A stretch of 64,000 nt of DNA. It comes from Sphingopyxis chilensis. GTDB lineage: Bacteria > Pseudomonadota > Alphaproteobacteria > Sphingomonadales > Sphingomonadaceae. The stretch covers positions 1,025,501 to 1,089,500 of the forward strand of contig NZ_CP142394.1 in assembly GCF_035930445.1 (NCBI RefSeq), written 5' to 3'. Made by a program: the position numbers and the translations under genes. Below are positions 54,205 through 62,055 of this stretch, piece by piece (position 1 is the first letter of the stretch; the number at the start of each line of letters is the position of its first letter). The notes beneath the pieces were generated by a model. That model did no database searches, was not told the DNA's origin, and saw only the letters and a program-made list of their open reading frames with translations.

Positions 54205-55101
54205 TTACCGCTGGGAAGCGGTGTCTTCGTTGTTCTCGTCACGACGTTTCAATTCCCGCTCGATCATTTTAACGATTTCATCGTGGTGATCTTTAGCGAG
54301 TTTTTCCACAAATGCGCCGCGTTCGTCGGGATGGAGAAGGTGATATTCTAGATTCTCCGGGCCAGTTAGGGGTAAGCTTACGATGACCTCGCCGATCTGC
54401 GGATGAGTCATTTTGACGTCAAAGAAATGCTCTTGGGCTTTATAAACGTGGCCTTCAGATTGCATGCCTTCAATGTCGATAGGTACGGCGCGGCCTAGTG
54501 AGTTATCAAACTTAAGAAACTGAATGTGCTGTTTGAAATTCAGCCCTCGCGCAGCTTCAAGGTTGAGCCTGCGTGACGCGTTGGCTCTTGGAATATAGAA
54601 ACTTCCAGGGGCGGGCAGTTCCGGGCGATCGGTATATTTAAGGATCCCAGCCGAATATAGGAATTTTCCCCAATAGTTTAGAGTCCGCGTAAGCGCCGCG
54701 TCTAAATTCCGGAGAGTGTTATCGGTGCAGCGAACATTTATGACGGTCTGGGCGTGGAAATAATCACCGTTCTCGTCGTCATATTGAACCAAAACCAGTC
54801 GTTCTAAAATGTCTTTGGCGTCTGAGACTAACACCGGCTCCTGCCTCGGGATTTTGTGCTTTCCAGCGTTTGTCACCCCGCGCAACAAAAGATATTCGGG
54901 GCATTTCTGTACAATGATTTTGTATGCTGGGCGCAAAGTTCCCGGGATATGTTCCCTAAAATGATAGAGTGCTATTGCGGACGATACTGCGCTGCGTAGG
55001 TGCTGATCTCGACCGGCGTGATCGATGTCGCGTTGAGCAACATACTCGTCATATGTCGCTACGACATTGTGAACGAATGTCGATCTCACATCATCAAACA
55101 A
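54205..55101 (-). CDS. Hypothetical protein, possibly HEPN-like
   Basis: 298 residues, soluble, helical N-terminus. HLRSAVSSAIALYHFREHIP, then CPEYLLLRGVTNAGKHKIPR, resembles the C-P...KH pattern of HEPN-like helical proteins, but this is uncertain. It is markedly lower in G+C than its neighbours, with many A/T-ending codons, which points to recent transfer. It lies next to repeat triad 1. Confidence 0.55.
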   Translation of the reverse strand: MFDDVRSTFVHNVVATYDEYVAQRDIDHAGRDQHLRSAVSSAIALYHFREHIPGTLRPAYKIIVQKCPEYLLLRGVTNAGKHKIPRQEPVLVSDAKDILERLVLVQYDDENGDYFHAQTVINVRCTDNTLRNLDAALTRTLNYWGKFLYSAGILKYTDRPELPAPGSFYIPRANASRRLNLEAARGLNFKQHIQFLKFDNSLGRAVPIDIEGMQSEGHVYKAQEHFFDVKMTHPQIGEVIVSLPLTGPENLEYHLLHPDERGAFVEKLAKDHHDEIVKMIERELKRRDENNEDTASQR

Positions 55102-55208
55102 AACACATCACCACGATGTCGCCCGCTGCATACTAATAATGAGGCACAAGTGAGTAAATGGCGGGAACTCTATCGTCTATATAATCTTTACGAGTGGTCT
55201 CGGCCATC

Positions 55209-55447
55209 GCCCCTCCACCACTCGCCGCGCGAGCGGTCCCCCTCCCCATCGCTTTGCGACAGGGAGGATTTGGGGGTTTGGTCCGGGGTGGGGGTGGTTG
55301 GGGTTTTTGATTTCCTCCCTGTGCCGTAGGCATGGGGAGGGGGACCGACGCCGCAGGCGTTGGTGGAGGGGCTGGGGCGTTGCGCCATTGCCCCTCCGTC
55401 AGCCGCTTTGCGGCTGCCACCTCCCCATGGCTTCGCCACAGGGAGGA
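55209..55447. repeat. Repeat triad, copy 1 (left of the DUF559 gene)
   Basis: Three palindromic modules of about 60 bases. M1 is 55209-55270, M2 is 55313-55372 (inverted), and M3 is 55390-55447 (direct). Each has CCCCTCC, a variable stem, CCTCCCCAT, a short GC-rich stem and ACAGGGAGGA. The same order recurs at 55820-56021. Together with the next triad it brackets the DUF559 gene. Confidence 0.85.
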
Positions 55448-55473
55448 TTGGTTGGGGAGGGGTTGTGGGGCGT

Positions 55474-55818
55474 TTGACTTCTAGGGCGACGGTGAAGGTG
55501 GCGCGGGGGCTCAGGCGGCAGATGTCGCCTCCCGAGGTTCTGTTGTGGCAGCGGCTGCGGGGGCGGCCGGGTGGGGTGAAGTTTCGGCGGCAGCATCCGG
55601 TGGGGCGGTTTGTGGCGGATTTTTATGCGCCTGAGGCGAAGATGATCGTTGAGGTTGATGGGTTGGCGCATGATTTTCGGGTGGAGCAGGATGATGCTCG
55701 CGATGCGTGGCTCAGGGGGCAGGGTTTTGTTGTGGTTCGGGTGGGGGCTTCGGATGTTTTGAAGGATGTTGATGCTGTGGTTGAGGGGTTGGTTCGGTTG
55801 ATTTTGGCGTCGCGCTAG
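55474..55818 (+). CDS. DUF559 endonuclease-domain protein
   Basis: 114 residues from the TTG at 55474; a GTG at 55492 is an alternative, and everything upstream is repeat DNA. PD-(D/E)XK-like motifs RFVADFYAPEAKMIVEVDG (Asp, Glu-x-Asp) and RQMSPPEVLLWQRLRGR, then RDAWLRGQGFVVVRVGASDV, match the DUF559/Vsr-like nuclease family. Flanked closely on both sides by related repeat triads. Confidence 0.85.
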   Translation: MTSRATVKVARGLRRQMSPPEVLLWQRLRGRPGGVKFRRQHPVGRFVADFYAPEAKMIVEVDGLAHDFRVEQDDARDAWLRGQGFVVVRVGASDVLKDVDAVVEGLVRLILASR

Positions 55819-55819
55819 G

Positions 55820-56021
55820 GGCCCTCCGCCACCGCTTCGCGGCGGTCCCCCTCCCCATCGCTACGCGACAGGGAGGATTGGCGTGCTCAATCCTCCCTGT
55901 GCCGAAGGCATGGGGAGGGGGACCGCCCGTAGGGTGGTGGAGGGGCAGCGACGGTCGCGCCATTGGCCCCTCCGTCAGTCCTGCGGACTGCCACCTCCCC
56001 ATGGCTGCGCCACAGGGAGGA
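55820..56021. repeat. Repeat triad, copy 2 (between DUF559 gene and leuA)
   Basis: Modules M1' (55820-55876), M2' (55891-55945, inverted) and M3' (55966-56021) repeat the order of copy 1, including a shared GCGCCATTG before M3. Module stems have changed by compensating substitutions. The last module ends 5 bases from the leuA stop. Confidence 0.85.
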
Positions 56022-56025
56022 TTGT

Positions 56026-57690
56026 TCAGGCCCCATTAGCCGCCGACAAAATCGCCCGCACGCTCGCCGTCGCGACGTCGGTGTCCAGCCCGCAGCCAAA
56101 CAGGCTCTTCCCGTCCGCGGTGCGGCATTCGACATAGGCCGCGGCCTGCACATTGCTGCCCTGGCCGATCGCGTGCTCGCTATAGTCGACGATGTCCATG
56201 ATCGGGCCGCCGCTCTCGGCCAGCGCGGCGATGACGCTGCTCATCAGGCCGTTGCCGCGGCCGCTGACGCTGCGCGTCGCGCCGTCGATGGTGAGTTTGC
56301 CGGCGAAGATGCGGTCGGTGCCCGCATGACTCTCCGACCAGTCGACGAGCTGGAAGCGCTTGGCTTCGGTCGCCAGATACTGGCGCTCGAACGCTTGCCA
56401 GATGTCCTCGGCGCCGAGTTCGCGGCTGGTTTCGTCGGCGAGTGCCTGCACGACATGGCTGAAGCTCGCCTGCATCTTCTTGGGGAGTTTCAGGCCCTTG
56501 TCCTGTTCGAGCACCCAGGCGACGCCGCCCTTGCCCGACTGGCTGTTGACGCGGATCACCGCTTCATAGCTGCGGCCGAGGTCGGCGGGGTCGATGGGCA
56601 GGTAGGGGACTTCCCAGCGCTCGTCATTCTGGCGTTCGCGCGCGGCGAAGCCCTTTTTGATCGCGTCCTGATGGCTGCCCGAGAAGGCGGTGTAGACGAG
56701 TTCGCCGCCATAGGGGTGGCGCGGGTGGACGGGCAGATTGTTGCAATATTCGACCGTCTGGATGACCTCGTCGATGTTCGAGAAGTCGAGTTCGGGATCG
56801 ACGCCCTGCGTGTACATGTTGAGCGCGATGGTGACGAGGCAGGTGTTGCCGGTGCGCTCGCCATTGCCGAACAGGCAGCCCTCGACGCGGTCGGCGCCCG
56901 CGAGCAGGCCGAGCTCGGCCGCCGCGACGCCGGTGCCGCGGTCGTTGTGGGTGTGCAGGCTGAGGATCGCGGCGTCGCGGTTGGGCAGATTCTTGCCGAA
57001 ATATTCGATCTGGTCGGCGTAGATGTTCGCCGTCGCCGCCTCGACTGTAGCGGGCAGGTTGAGGATGATCGGATTGTCGGTGGTGGGTGCAAGGATCTGC
57101 ATCACCGCTTCGCAAACCTCGATGCTGAAATCGATCTCGGTCGTCGAGAAGCATTCGGGGCTGTACTGGAAACGCCAGTTGGTATCGGGCAGACGCGCGG
57201 CATTGTCGCGCAGCTGCTTGGCGCCGTCGATCGCGATCTGTTTGATGTCGGTCTTGTCCATGCCGAAGACGATCTTGCGCCACGCGGGGGCGACGGCGTT
57301 GTAGACGTGGACGATCGCGGTTTTCGCGCCCGCGAGGCTGTCGAAGCTGGTGCGGATGAGGTCGGCGCGGCTTTGCGTCAGCACCTGCGGGGTGACGTCG
57401 TCGGGGATGCGGCCGTCGCGGACGAGGCCGGAGATGAAGTCGAATTCGGTCGCGCCGGCGCTGGGGAAGCCGACTTCGATCTCTTTGAGGCCGATGCGGA
57501 CGAGCAGGTCGAAGAAGCGCGCCTTTTTCTCGGCATCCATCGGGTCGATCAGCGCCTGATTGCCGTCGCGCATGTCGGTGGAGAGCCAGATCGGGGCCTG
57601 GGTGATCGTGCGGCCGGGCCATTCGCGGGTTCCCAGGGGAATCTGCGGAAAGGCGCTATATTTGACCGAGGGGTCGCGGAGCATGGTCAT
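56026..57690 (-). CDS. leuA: 2-isopropylmalate synthase, LeuA type 2
   Basis: 554 residues. Condenses acetyl-CoA with 2-ketoisovalerate, the first step of leucine synthesis. The HMGL-like domain begins APIWLSTDMRDGNQALIDPM (metal Asp), with FQYSPECFS and SLHTHNDRGTGVAAAEL (metal His pair). The C-terminal leucine-feedback domain includes GRGNGLMSSVIAAL. The length and sequence follow the type 2 (fungal-like) form common in actinobacteria and some alphaproteobacteria. A leucine leader peptide lies 85 bases upstream. Confidence 0.95.
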   Translation of the reverse strand: MTMLRDPSVKYSAFPQIPLGTREWPGRTITQAPIWLSTDMRDGNQALIDPMDAEKKARFFDLLVRIGLKEIEVGFPSAGATEFDFISGLVRDGRIPDDVTPQVLTQSRADLIRTSFDSLAGAKTAIVHVYNAVAPAWRKIVFGMDKTDIKQIAIDGAKQLRDNAARLPDTNWRFQYSPECFSTTEIDFSIEVCEAVMQILAPTTDNPIILNLPATVEAATANIYADQIEYFGKNLPNRDAAILSLHTHNDRGTGVAAAELGLLAGADRVEGCLFGNGERTGNTCLVTIALNMYTQGVDPELDFSNIDEVIQTVEYCNNLPVHPRHPYGGELVYTAFSGSHQDAIKKGFAARERQNDERWEVPYLPIDPADLGRSYEAVIRVNSQSGKGGVAWVLEQDKGLKLPKKMQASFSHVVQALADETSRELGAEDIWQAFERQYLATEAKRFQLVDWSESHAGTDRIFAGKLTIDGATRSVSGRGNGLMSSVIAALAESGGPIMDIVDYSEHAIGQGSNVQAAAYVECRTADGKSLFGCGLDTDVATASVRAILSAANGA

Positions 57691-57696
57691 GGTGTT

Positions 57697-57838
57697 GGCT
57701 TCTTCTTCGGGTGGTTGCGGTGCTTTGTCGATCGGACCCTTGAGCGGGTGGCCGCGACTAGCGCGCAGCCAGTGTCACGCCCAAGGGCGTGTAAGTCGCA
57801 GAAGAAGAAGGGCGTTACCGCGCATGGGCAGGCTATTG
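57697..57838 (-). promoter_or_regulatory. leuA leader region (attenuator)
   Basis: Reading toward leuA: a weak promoter-like CAATAG near 57838-57833 (with TTGCCA 17 bases further up), the leader peptide, a perfect CACGCCC-TT-GGGCGTG hairpin ending at the leader stop, and GAAGAAGAAG (57708-57699) just before leuA. The last is exactly complementary to the CTTCTTCTTC of the leader's Leu codons (57810-57801). Confidence 0.6.
57775..57825 (-). CDS. leuL: Leucine leader peptide
   Basis: 16 residues, MRGNALLLLRLTRPWA, with four consecutive Leu codons and a fifth two codons later, 85 bases upstream of leuA. No ribosome-binding site is visible; the promoter guess places transcription start almost at the ATG, so it may be leaderless, as known for the trp leader of Sinorhizobium. 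A ribosome short of Leu-tRNA would stall here. Confidence 0.78.
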   Translation of the reverse strand: MRGNALLLLRLTRPWA

Positions 57839-57897
57839 GTTCAAAATGTCGCGTTTGGCAAGGGGGGAGTGTGAAAATTGCGCGGGTTGCCTCCGTT

Positions 57898-57981
57898 CGT
57901 CATTGCGAGCGGCGCAGCCGCGCGGCAATCCAGAGCGGTACAAGGCCGCTCCTGGATTGCTTCGCTACGCTCGCAATGACG
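57898..57981. repeat. Inverted repeat of the CGTCATTGCGAG family
   Basis: CGTCATTGCGAGCGGCGCAG on the left and CTTCGCTACGCTCGCAATGA on the right, imperfect arms, between leuA and the rhodanese gene. Confidence 0.85.
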
Positions 57982-57996
57982 AAGTGGGTCGAGCGG

Positions 57997-58506
57997 TTAT
58001 CCCGTCACCCACTCCACCTGCGGATCGGTGAAATCGACGACGTCGGCGAGTTCGCGGACGTTGGGATAGCCATAGCCGACGAGGTTGATGAAGGTCTGGA
58101 TATTGAGCGCGAGCGCGGCGCGTTTCAGCGGCACGGGGCTTCGGTGGTTCGAGAAATTATTGTTGCAATAGATGAGGATGGCGCGGTCGGGATTCGCGCC
58201 GATCACTGCGGCGAGGCTCTCCGCGGTGAAATCGGTGAGGGGAAGGTTGACCGCGCCCTTGATGTGGCCGCGCGCGAAGGCGTCCTGCGAGCGCGCGTCG
58301 AGGAGGAGGGTGCCCGGCTTCGCGGCTTCGGCCTTGAAAGCGTCGAAGGCGATGAGGCGGGCGGCGCGTTCGGCGGCGACGGAGGCGGTGAGCGCCTGGA
58401 AGGCGGGATAGTCGATCTGGGGATTGGCCTGCGCCAGCGCGGGGGCGGCGGCGCCGACGAAGATGGGGACGAAGATGGGGGCGAGGGCGAGAAGCAGCGG
58501 GCGCAT
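57997..58506 (-). CDS. Periplasmic rhodanese-like domain protein
   Basis: 169 residues. A signal peptide ends near APALAQA. A single rhodanese domain has LLLDARSQDAFARGHIKGAV and the active-site loop IYCNNNFSNHRS with the catalytic Cys. Possible sulfurtransferase or sulfur-binding role in the periplasm; the loop is longer than in typical thiosulfate sulfurtransferases. Confidence 0.85.
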   Translation of the reverse strand: MRPLLLALAPIFVPIFVGAAAPALAQANPQIDYPAFQALTASVAAERAARLIAFDAFKAEAAKPGTLLLDARSQDAFARGHIKGAVNLPLTDFTAESLAAVIGANPDRAILIYCNNNFSNHRSPVPLKRAALALNIQTFINLVGYGYPNVRELADVVDFTDPQVEWVTG

Positions 58507-58573
58507 GAGGATCCTCCCTTGATTGGGGGAGGCTAGGCCGGGCTTGCTGGCTGTGTGATGAACCGAAAATGTC

Positions 58574-58603
58574 GCCGGGCCGCAAGGGGCCTCGCGGCCC
58601 GGC
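58574..58603 (-). terminator. Hairpin downstream of the acidic-protein gene
   Basis: Perfect 10-bp stem (GCCGGGCCGC and complement), 10-base loop, between the 58.7-kb gene and the rhodanese gene, both on the minus strand. No U-run. Confidence 0.5.
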
Positions 58604-58653
58604 GCAGTGCAGGGGCTTGAAATCTCAAACGATGAAGGAAAATCACGAAGGAC

Positions 58654-59004
58654 TTAAGCGGCTTCGCTCTCGTCGTCCTCGTCCCACGGTTCGAAAAGCT
58701 CGTCCTCGATCAGATTGTCGACCGCGTGGACGCGCACGCCGATGCACCAGTCCTGCAGCGGGCCTTCCCATCCGGCCTCGACTTCGCTCAGCACTTCGGC
58801 GGCCTCTGCCGGGCGGTCGCCGACGAGGTCGAAATCCTGCACGCCGTCGTCGGGCGGAGTGATATAGGCATGCGGGTCGAGCCGGACATTGGTCCAGCCC
58901 GCGGTGGGCGCAAGGCCTTCGACCTCGACGACCAGCACCGGATTGTCCTCGTCGCCGTCGATTCCGGCGTTCACTTCGACGATTTCACGTACCAGTTCGC
59001 TCAT
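58654..59004 (-). CDS. Acidic hypothetical protein
   Basis: 116 residues from the ATG at 59004, which has AAGGAG 7 bases upstream; a GTG one codon earlier is less likely. Very acidic, with VREIVEVNAGIDGDEDNPVL, LDPHAYITPPDDGVQDFDLV and the tail EPWDEDDESEAA. Cytoplasmic, with no family that I recognise. Confidence 0.7.
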   Translation of the reverse strand: MSELVREIVEVNAGIDGDEDNPVLVVEVEGLAPTAGWTNVRLDPHAYITPPDDGVQDFDLVGDRPAEAAEVLSEVEAGWEGPLQDWCIGVRVHAVDNLIEDELFEPWDEDDESEAA

Positions 59005-59026
59005 CACACGGCTCCTTGTGCGAAAA

Positions 59027-59054
59027 GGGGCGGGGCCATCGCCGGTCCCGCCCC
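59027..59054 (-). terminator. Hairpin after the YceI gene
   Basis: GGGGCGGG/CCCGCCCC with a 12-base loop, 41 bases past the YceI stop on the minus strand and before the acidic-protein gene. Confidence 0.5.
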
Positions 59055-59094
59055 CTGATACGCGGCGCGTGTGACAGATTGGGGTGCGCGCGAC

Positions 59095-59736
59095 TTACTG
59101 CTTTTCGAAGGCGGCGTGGATTTCGAGCTCGACCTCGTCGCTGACCATCGGAATGCCCATCGAGACGCCGAAATCGCTGCGCTTGATCGTCGTTTCGGCT
59201 TCGAAACCCACGGTTTCCTTCTTGTTCATGCCGAGGCCCGCGCCGTGGAAATCGACGTCGAGCGTGACGGGCTTGGTCACGCCGTTGAGGGTCAGGTTGC
59301 CCATGACCTTGGCCTCGTCGCCCTCGGCATCGACGACGACGCTGGTCGACACGAATTTGGCGTCGGCGGGATTGGCGCCGAAGAAGTCGGGCTTGCCGCC
59401 GTCCTTGCCGGCGCGGAGCAGGTGGCTGGTCAGGCCGGCGCTGGCGGTGGTGACCTTGGCGACGGGGATCGTCACGTCGACCTTGGCGGCGGCGGGGTTG
59501 GCGGGATCGATGACGAGCGTGCCGGTCACATCGCCGAAGATGCCGGTATATTTGCTGAAGCCGAGGTGATCGACTTCCCAGACGACCATCGTGTGGCCGG
59601 GGTCGGCGGCATAGGTGCCCGCGGTGACGCGCGACTTGTCGGGCGCGCCGGGGGCGGAGCCGCCCTGCGCGACGACGATCGGGGTCGCGACGGCGGCGAG
59701 AAGGGCGATAGCGGCAAGGGGGGCAATGCGGCGCAT
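59095..59736 (-). CDS. YceI family periplasmic protein
   Basis: 213 residues from the ATG at 59736. Signal peptide RRIAPLAAIALLAAVATPIV, then the lipocalin-like YceI fold: DPGHTMVVWEVDHLGFSKYT, GDVTGTLVID, and NLTLNGVTKPVTLDVDFHGA. YceI proteins bind polyisoprenoid lipids. Confidence 0.92.
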   Translation of the reverse strand: MRRIAPLAAIALLAAVATPIVVAQGGSAPGAPDKSRVTAGTYAADPGHTMVVWEVDHLGFSKYTGIFGDVTGTLVIDPANPAAAKVDVTIPVAKVTTASAGLTSHLLRAGKDGGKPDFFGANPADAKFVSTSVVVDAEGDEAKVMGNLTLNGVTKPVTLDVDFHGAGLGMNKKETVGFEAETTIKRSDFGVSMGIPMVSDEVELEIHAAFEKQ

Positions 59737-59826
59737 GAACGATCTCCTGTTGGGGAGGCGAAAGCTAGGCGACGGCATGGGTTGGCGTCAACAAGCGGCG
59801 GAGAAACGCAGCGTTTCGGTTCGGCG

Positions 59827-60237
59827 TCAGCGCGCGCGACGGGCCTCGAACCAGTTGCGCAGCGCCGCGGCGGCGCAGCCGGTGAAGCCGTAGCTGCCGA
59901 CCGGCGAGCAGCTGTTCGGGCGGCTGGCGCGCGCGACATTTTCATAGCCTTCGACCGCCGAGGTCCAGCTGCCGCCCCCGACGACATCTTCCTCCTTCAA
60001 TTCCTCGCGCAATTCCTTGGGCACGCGGTAGCGTTCGGTTTCAGGCTCCTGCGCGCAGACGACGATCTCGCCCTCCTGCGGTTCGGGGCAAGGTTCGTCG
60101 CCATAGGTGTAGAGCACCGAGGTCCGCTCGGGCGGCGAGCCCGACTGCGCGAGGCTGTCGTCGTCCTGCGCGAACGCGGGCGCGGCGAGGGTGAGCGCCG
60201 CGAGGAGGGAAAGGAGGCCGGTCTTTTTCTTCGTCAC
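59827..60237 (-). CDS. Secreted hypothetical protein
   Basis: 136 residues from the GTG at 60237; no ATG is near. Signal peptide TGLLSLLAALTLAAPAFAQD. The mature protein has GDEPCPEPQEGEIVVCAQEP, ETERYRVPKELREELKE and the C-terminal CSPVGSYGFTGCAAAALRNW, with four Cys in two pairs. The pattern is common in sphingomonad exported proteins of unknown function. Confidence 0.7.
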   Translation of the reverse strand: MTKKKTGLLSLLAALTLAAPAFAQDDDSLAQSGSPPERTSVLYTYGDEPCPEPQEGEIVVCAQEPETERYRVPKELREELKEEDVVGGGSWTSAVEGYENVARASRPNSCSPVGSYGFTGCAAAALRNWFEARRAR

Positions 60238-60396
60238 AAATCGCGTTCCCAGACCCCGTATCCCCGCGATCCCGGATGGAAGGGCGCAGATGAACCTAAG
60301 CCGAACTGCCCGCCCGTAACGCTTTACGCTTTTGGCGCGAACTGGGTGACGACGAAGGCCGGCGCGGGGCCGATGCCTTCCAGATGGAGATACATC

Positions 60397-60882
60397 ATGA
60401 AAAACCAAGCCCTTTTCGCGCTGCTCGCCGCGGTGCTCGCGCCGCTGTCGGTCGCCGCCTTTACGCCGCAGGCCTATGCCAAGCCGGTCTACGTCGGTGT
60501 TGACGGTGGCAACATCGCGGTGAGCGGCTATGATGCGGTGAGCTATTTCGAGGGCGACGGCGTGCCGGTGAAGGGCGACGCCGCCTTTGCCGTCGAGCAT
60601 GACGGCGCGGTCTATCATTTCGCGAGCGCCGGCCATGCGGCGAAATTCCAGGCCGATCCGGCGGCGTTCATGCCGCAATATGGCGGGCATTGCGCGTGGG
60701 CGATGTCGCGCGGTTATCTCGCGCCCGGCGATCCGCTCGCCTATGCGATCGTCGACGGCAAGCTTTACCTGAATTTCAACCAGGAGGTGAAGGCTAAGTG
60801 GGACAAGGACCGCGCGGGCTATATCGCGTCGGCGGAGAAAAATTGGGTGGCGATGCCCGACGACGCCAAATTCGGCGGATGA
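60397..60882 (+). CDS. YHS domain-containing exported protein
   Basis: 161 residues from the ATG at 60397, TGGAGA 7 bases upstream. Signal peptide to about AYAKP, then the YHS-type domain: AVSGYDAVSYFEGDGVPVKG, HFASAGHAAKFQADPAAFMP and QYGGHCAWAMSRGYLAPGDP. YHS domains bind metals, often copper. Divergent from the 59.8-kb gene. Confidence 0.88.
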   Translation: MKNQALFALLAAVLAPLSVAAFTPQAYAKPVYVGVDGGNIAVSGYDAVSYFEGDGVPVKGDAAFAVEHDGAVYHFASAGHAAKFQADPAAFMPQYGGHCAWAMSRGYLAPGDPLAYAIVDGKLYLNFNQEVKAKWDKDRAGYIASAEKNWVAMPDDAKFGG

Positions 60883-60888
60883 GATGGC

Positions 60889-60908
60889 GGGGCCGGGGAG
60901 CCGGCCCC
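60889..60908 (+). terminator. Hairpin after the YHS gene
   Basis: GGGGCCGG/CCGGCCCC with a GGAG loop, 7 bases after the stop. The remaining 214 bases to the OmpA-type gene hold nothing recognisable. Confidence 0.5.
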
Positions 60909-61122
60909 CCTGCCCGAGCCAATCCGCTTTGGTTCCATAAAAACCGGGTTTGCGCATAAAAAATTCCGATTGCGCCACACGGGCTTATCGGTTTGCCGTG
61001 CAAAACGGCCGATGACCTGCGCAACTTTCCCCATTTCCGCGAGTATTCATGTGCCAGAAAGGGTCACGTCAACGGGCGGGCTCATGCTGCGGGGGCAGCA
61101 GGTTCAATTGAAGGAGTAGGGT

Positions 61123-62013
61123 ATGGGTGCCGTTTCGAAAAGTTCAGGCGCAATGCTGATGCTGGCGATGCTCGCCGCACCGGCCATGGGCGGCCTGACA
61201 GCGCAGGCGCAGGAGCAGGCGCAAGAGGCGTCCGACAGTGAAGTCATGACGACCGTTTACGGGCAGCTGCCGTCGCCCGAAGAGATGACCAAGGGGCCGA
61301 AGGTCGAAGGCATCATCTCCGCGCGTAGCGACGGCCGGATGCAGGTCACGACCGCCGACGGCAACAACACGGCGATCGCGATCGCCGAATACACCAAGAT
61401 CAAGAGCAGCGGCGGCTTCCTGGGCCTCGACCGCGACAAGCTCCCGGCGAATTCGCTGCTCAACGGCCTTCCGGTCGAGGTCGACACCCTGCAATGGGAC
61501 GGCGGCTTGGTGGCGAACGAGGTCAACCTCAAGAGCAAGGACCTGCGCACCGCGTCGATGATCCACACCGGCACCGACCAGCGCTTTGCCGAGCAGACAG
61601 CGGCGACCGAAGCGCTGCGCGGCCGCGTCGGCGACATCGACCAGTATAACGTCAAGGGCACGACGAACGTGAACTTCGACACCGGCAAGGCGGTGCTGAC
61701 CGAACAGGCGAAGGCCGACCTTTGCGCTGCCGCGACGCAGGCCGAAAGCATGGACAACGCATTGTTGCTCGTCGTCGGCTACACCGATTCGACGGGCAGC
61801 CAGGAACTCAACCAGGTGCTCAGCGAAAAGCGCGCCGGCCGCGTGGTCAATCACCTGCAGCAGGCATGCGGCTGGAAGCCCTATCGCATGCTGACCCCGA
61901 CGGGCATGGCCGAAGCCGACCCGGCGGCGGACAACACCACCCCCGAAGGCAAGGCGCAGAACCGCCGTGTCGCGGTGAATATCATGGTCAGCAAGGGCCT
62001 CGACGGCATGTAG
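61123..62013 (+). CDS. OmpA family outer-membrane protein
   Basis: 296 residues, AAGGAG upstream. A signal peptide is followed by a domain with two OB-like units (VEGIISARSDGRMQVTTADG and LDRDKLPANSLLNGLPVEVD). The C-terminal OmpA peptidoglycan-binding domain has VNFDTGKAVLTEQAKADLC, GYTDSTGSQELNQVLSEKRA and KAQNRRVAVNIM. It tethers the envelope to the cell wall. A strong terminator follows. Confidence 0.9.
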   Translation: MGAVSKSSGAMLMLAMLAAPAMGGLTAQAQEQAQEASDSEVMTTVYGQLPSPEEMTKGPKVEGIISARSDGRMQVTTADGNNTAIAIAEYTKIKSSGGFLGLDRDKLPANSLLNGLPVEVDTLQWDGGLVANEVNLKSKDLRTASMIHTGTDQRFAEQTAATEALRGRVGDIDQYNVKGTTNVNFDTGKAVLTEQAKADLCAAATQAESMDNALLLVVGYTDSTGSQELNQVLSEKRAGRVVNHLQQACGWKPYRMLTPTGMAEADPAADNTTPEGKAQNRRVAVNIMVSKGLDGM

Positions 62014-62020
62014 GATGTGC

Positions 62021-62041
62021 GGGGTGGGCTTTGCCCACCCC
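62021..62041 (+). terminator. Intrinsic terminator after the OmpA-type gene
   Basis: GGGGTGGGC-TTT-GCCCACCCC, then TTATT, 7 bases after the stop and 15 bases from the convergent bioA end. Confidence 0.75.
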
Positions 62042-62055
62042 TTATTACATGGGCT

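Noticed and set aside
55209-56021. CRISPR array
   Set aside because: Modules are long, palindromic, of mixed orientation and separated by a gene; there are no regular spacers.
59071-60396. Plus-strand coding frame before the YHS gene
   Set aside because: It is antisense to YceI and the 59.8-kb secreted protein; only the part from 60397 has a signal peptide and domain.
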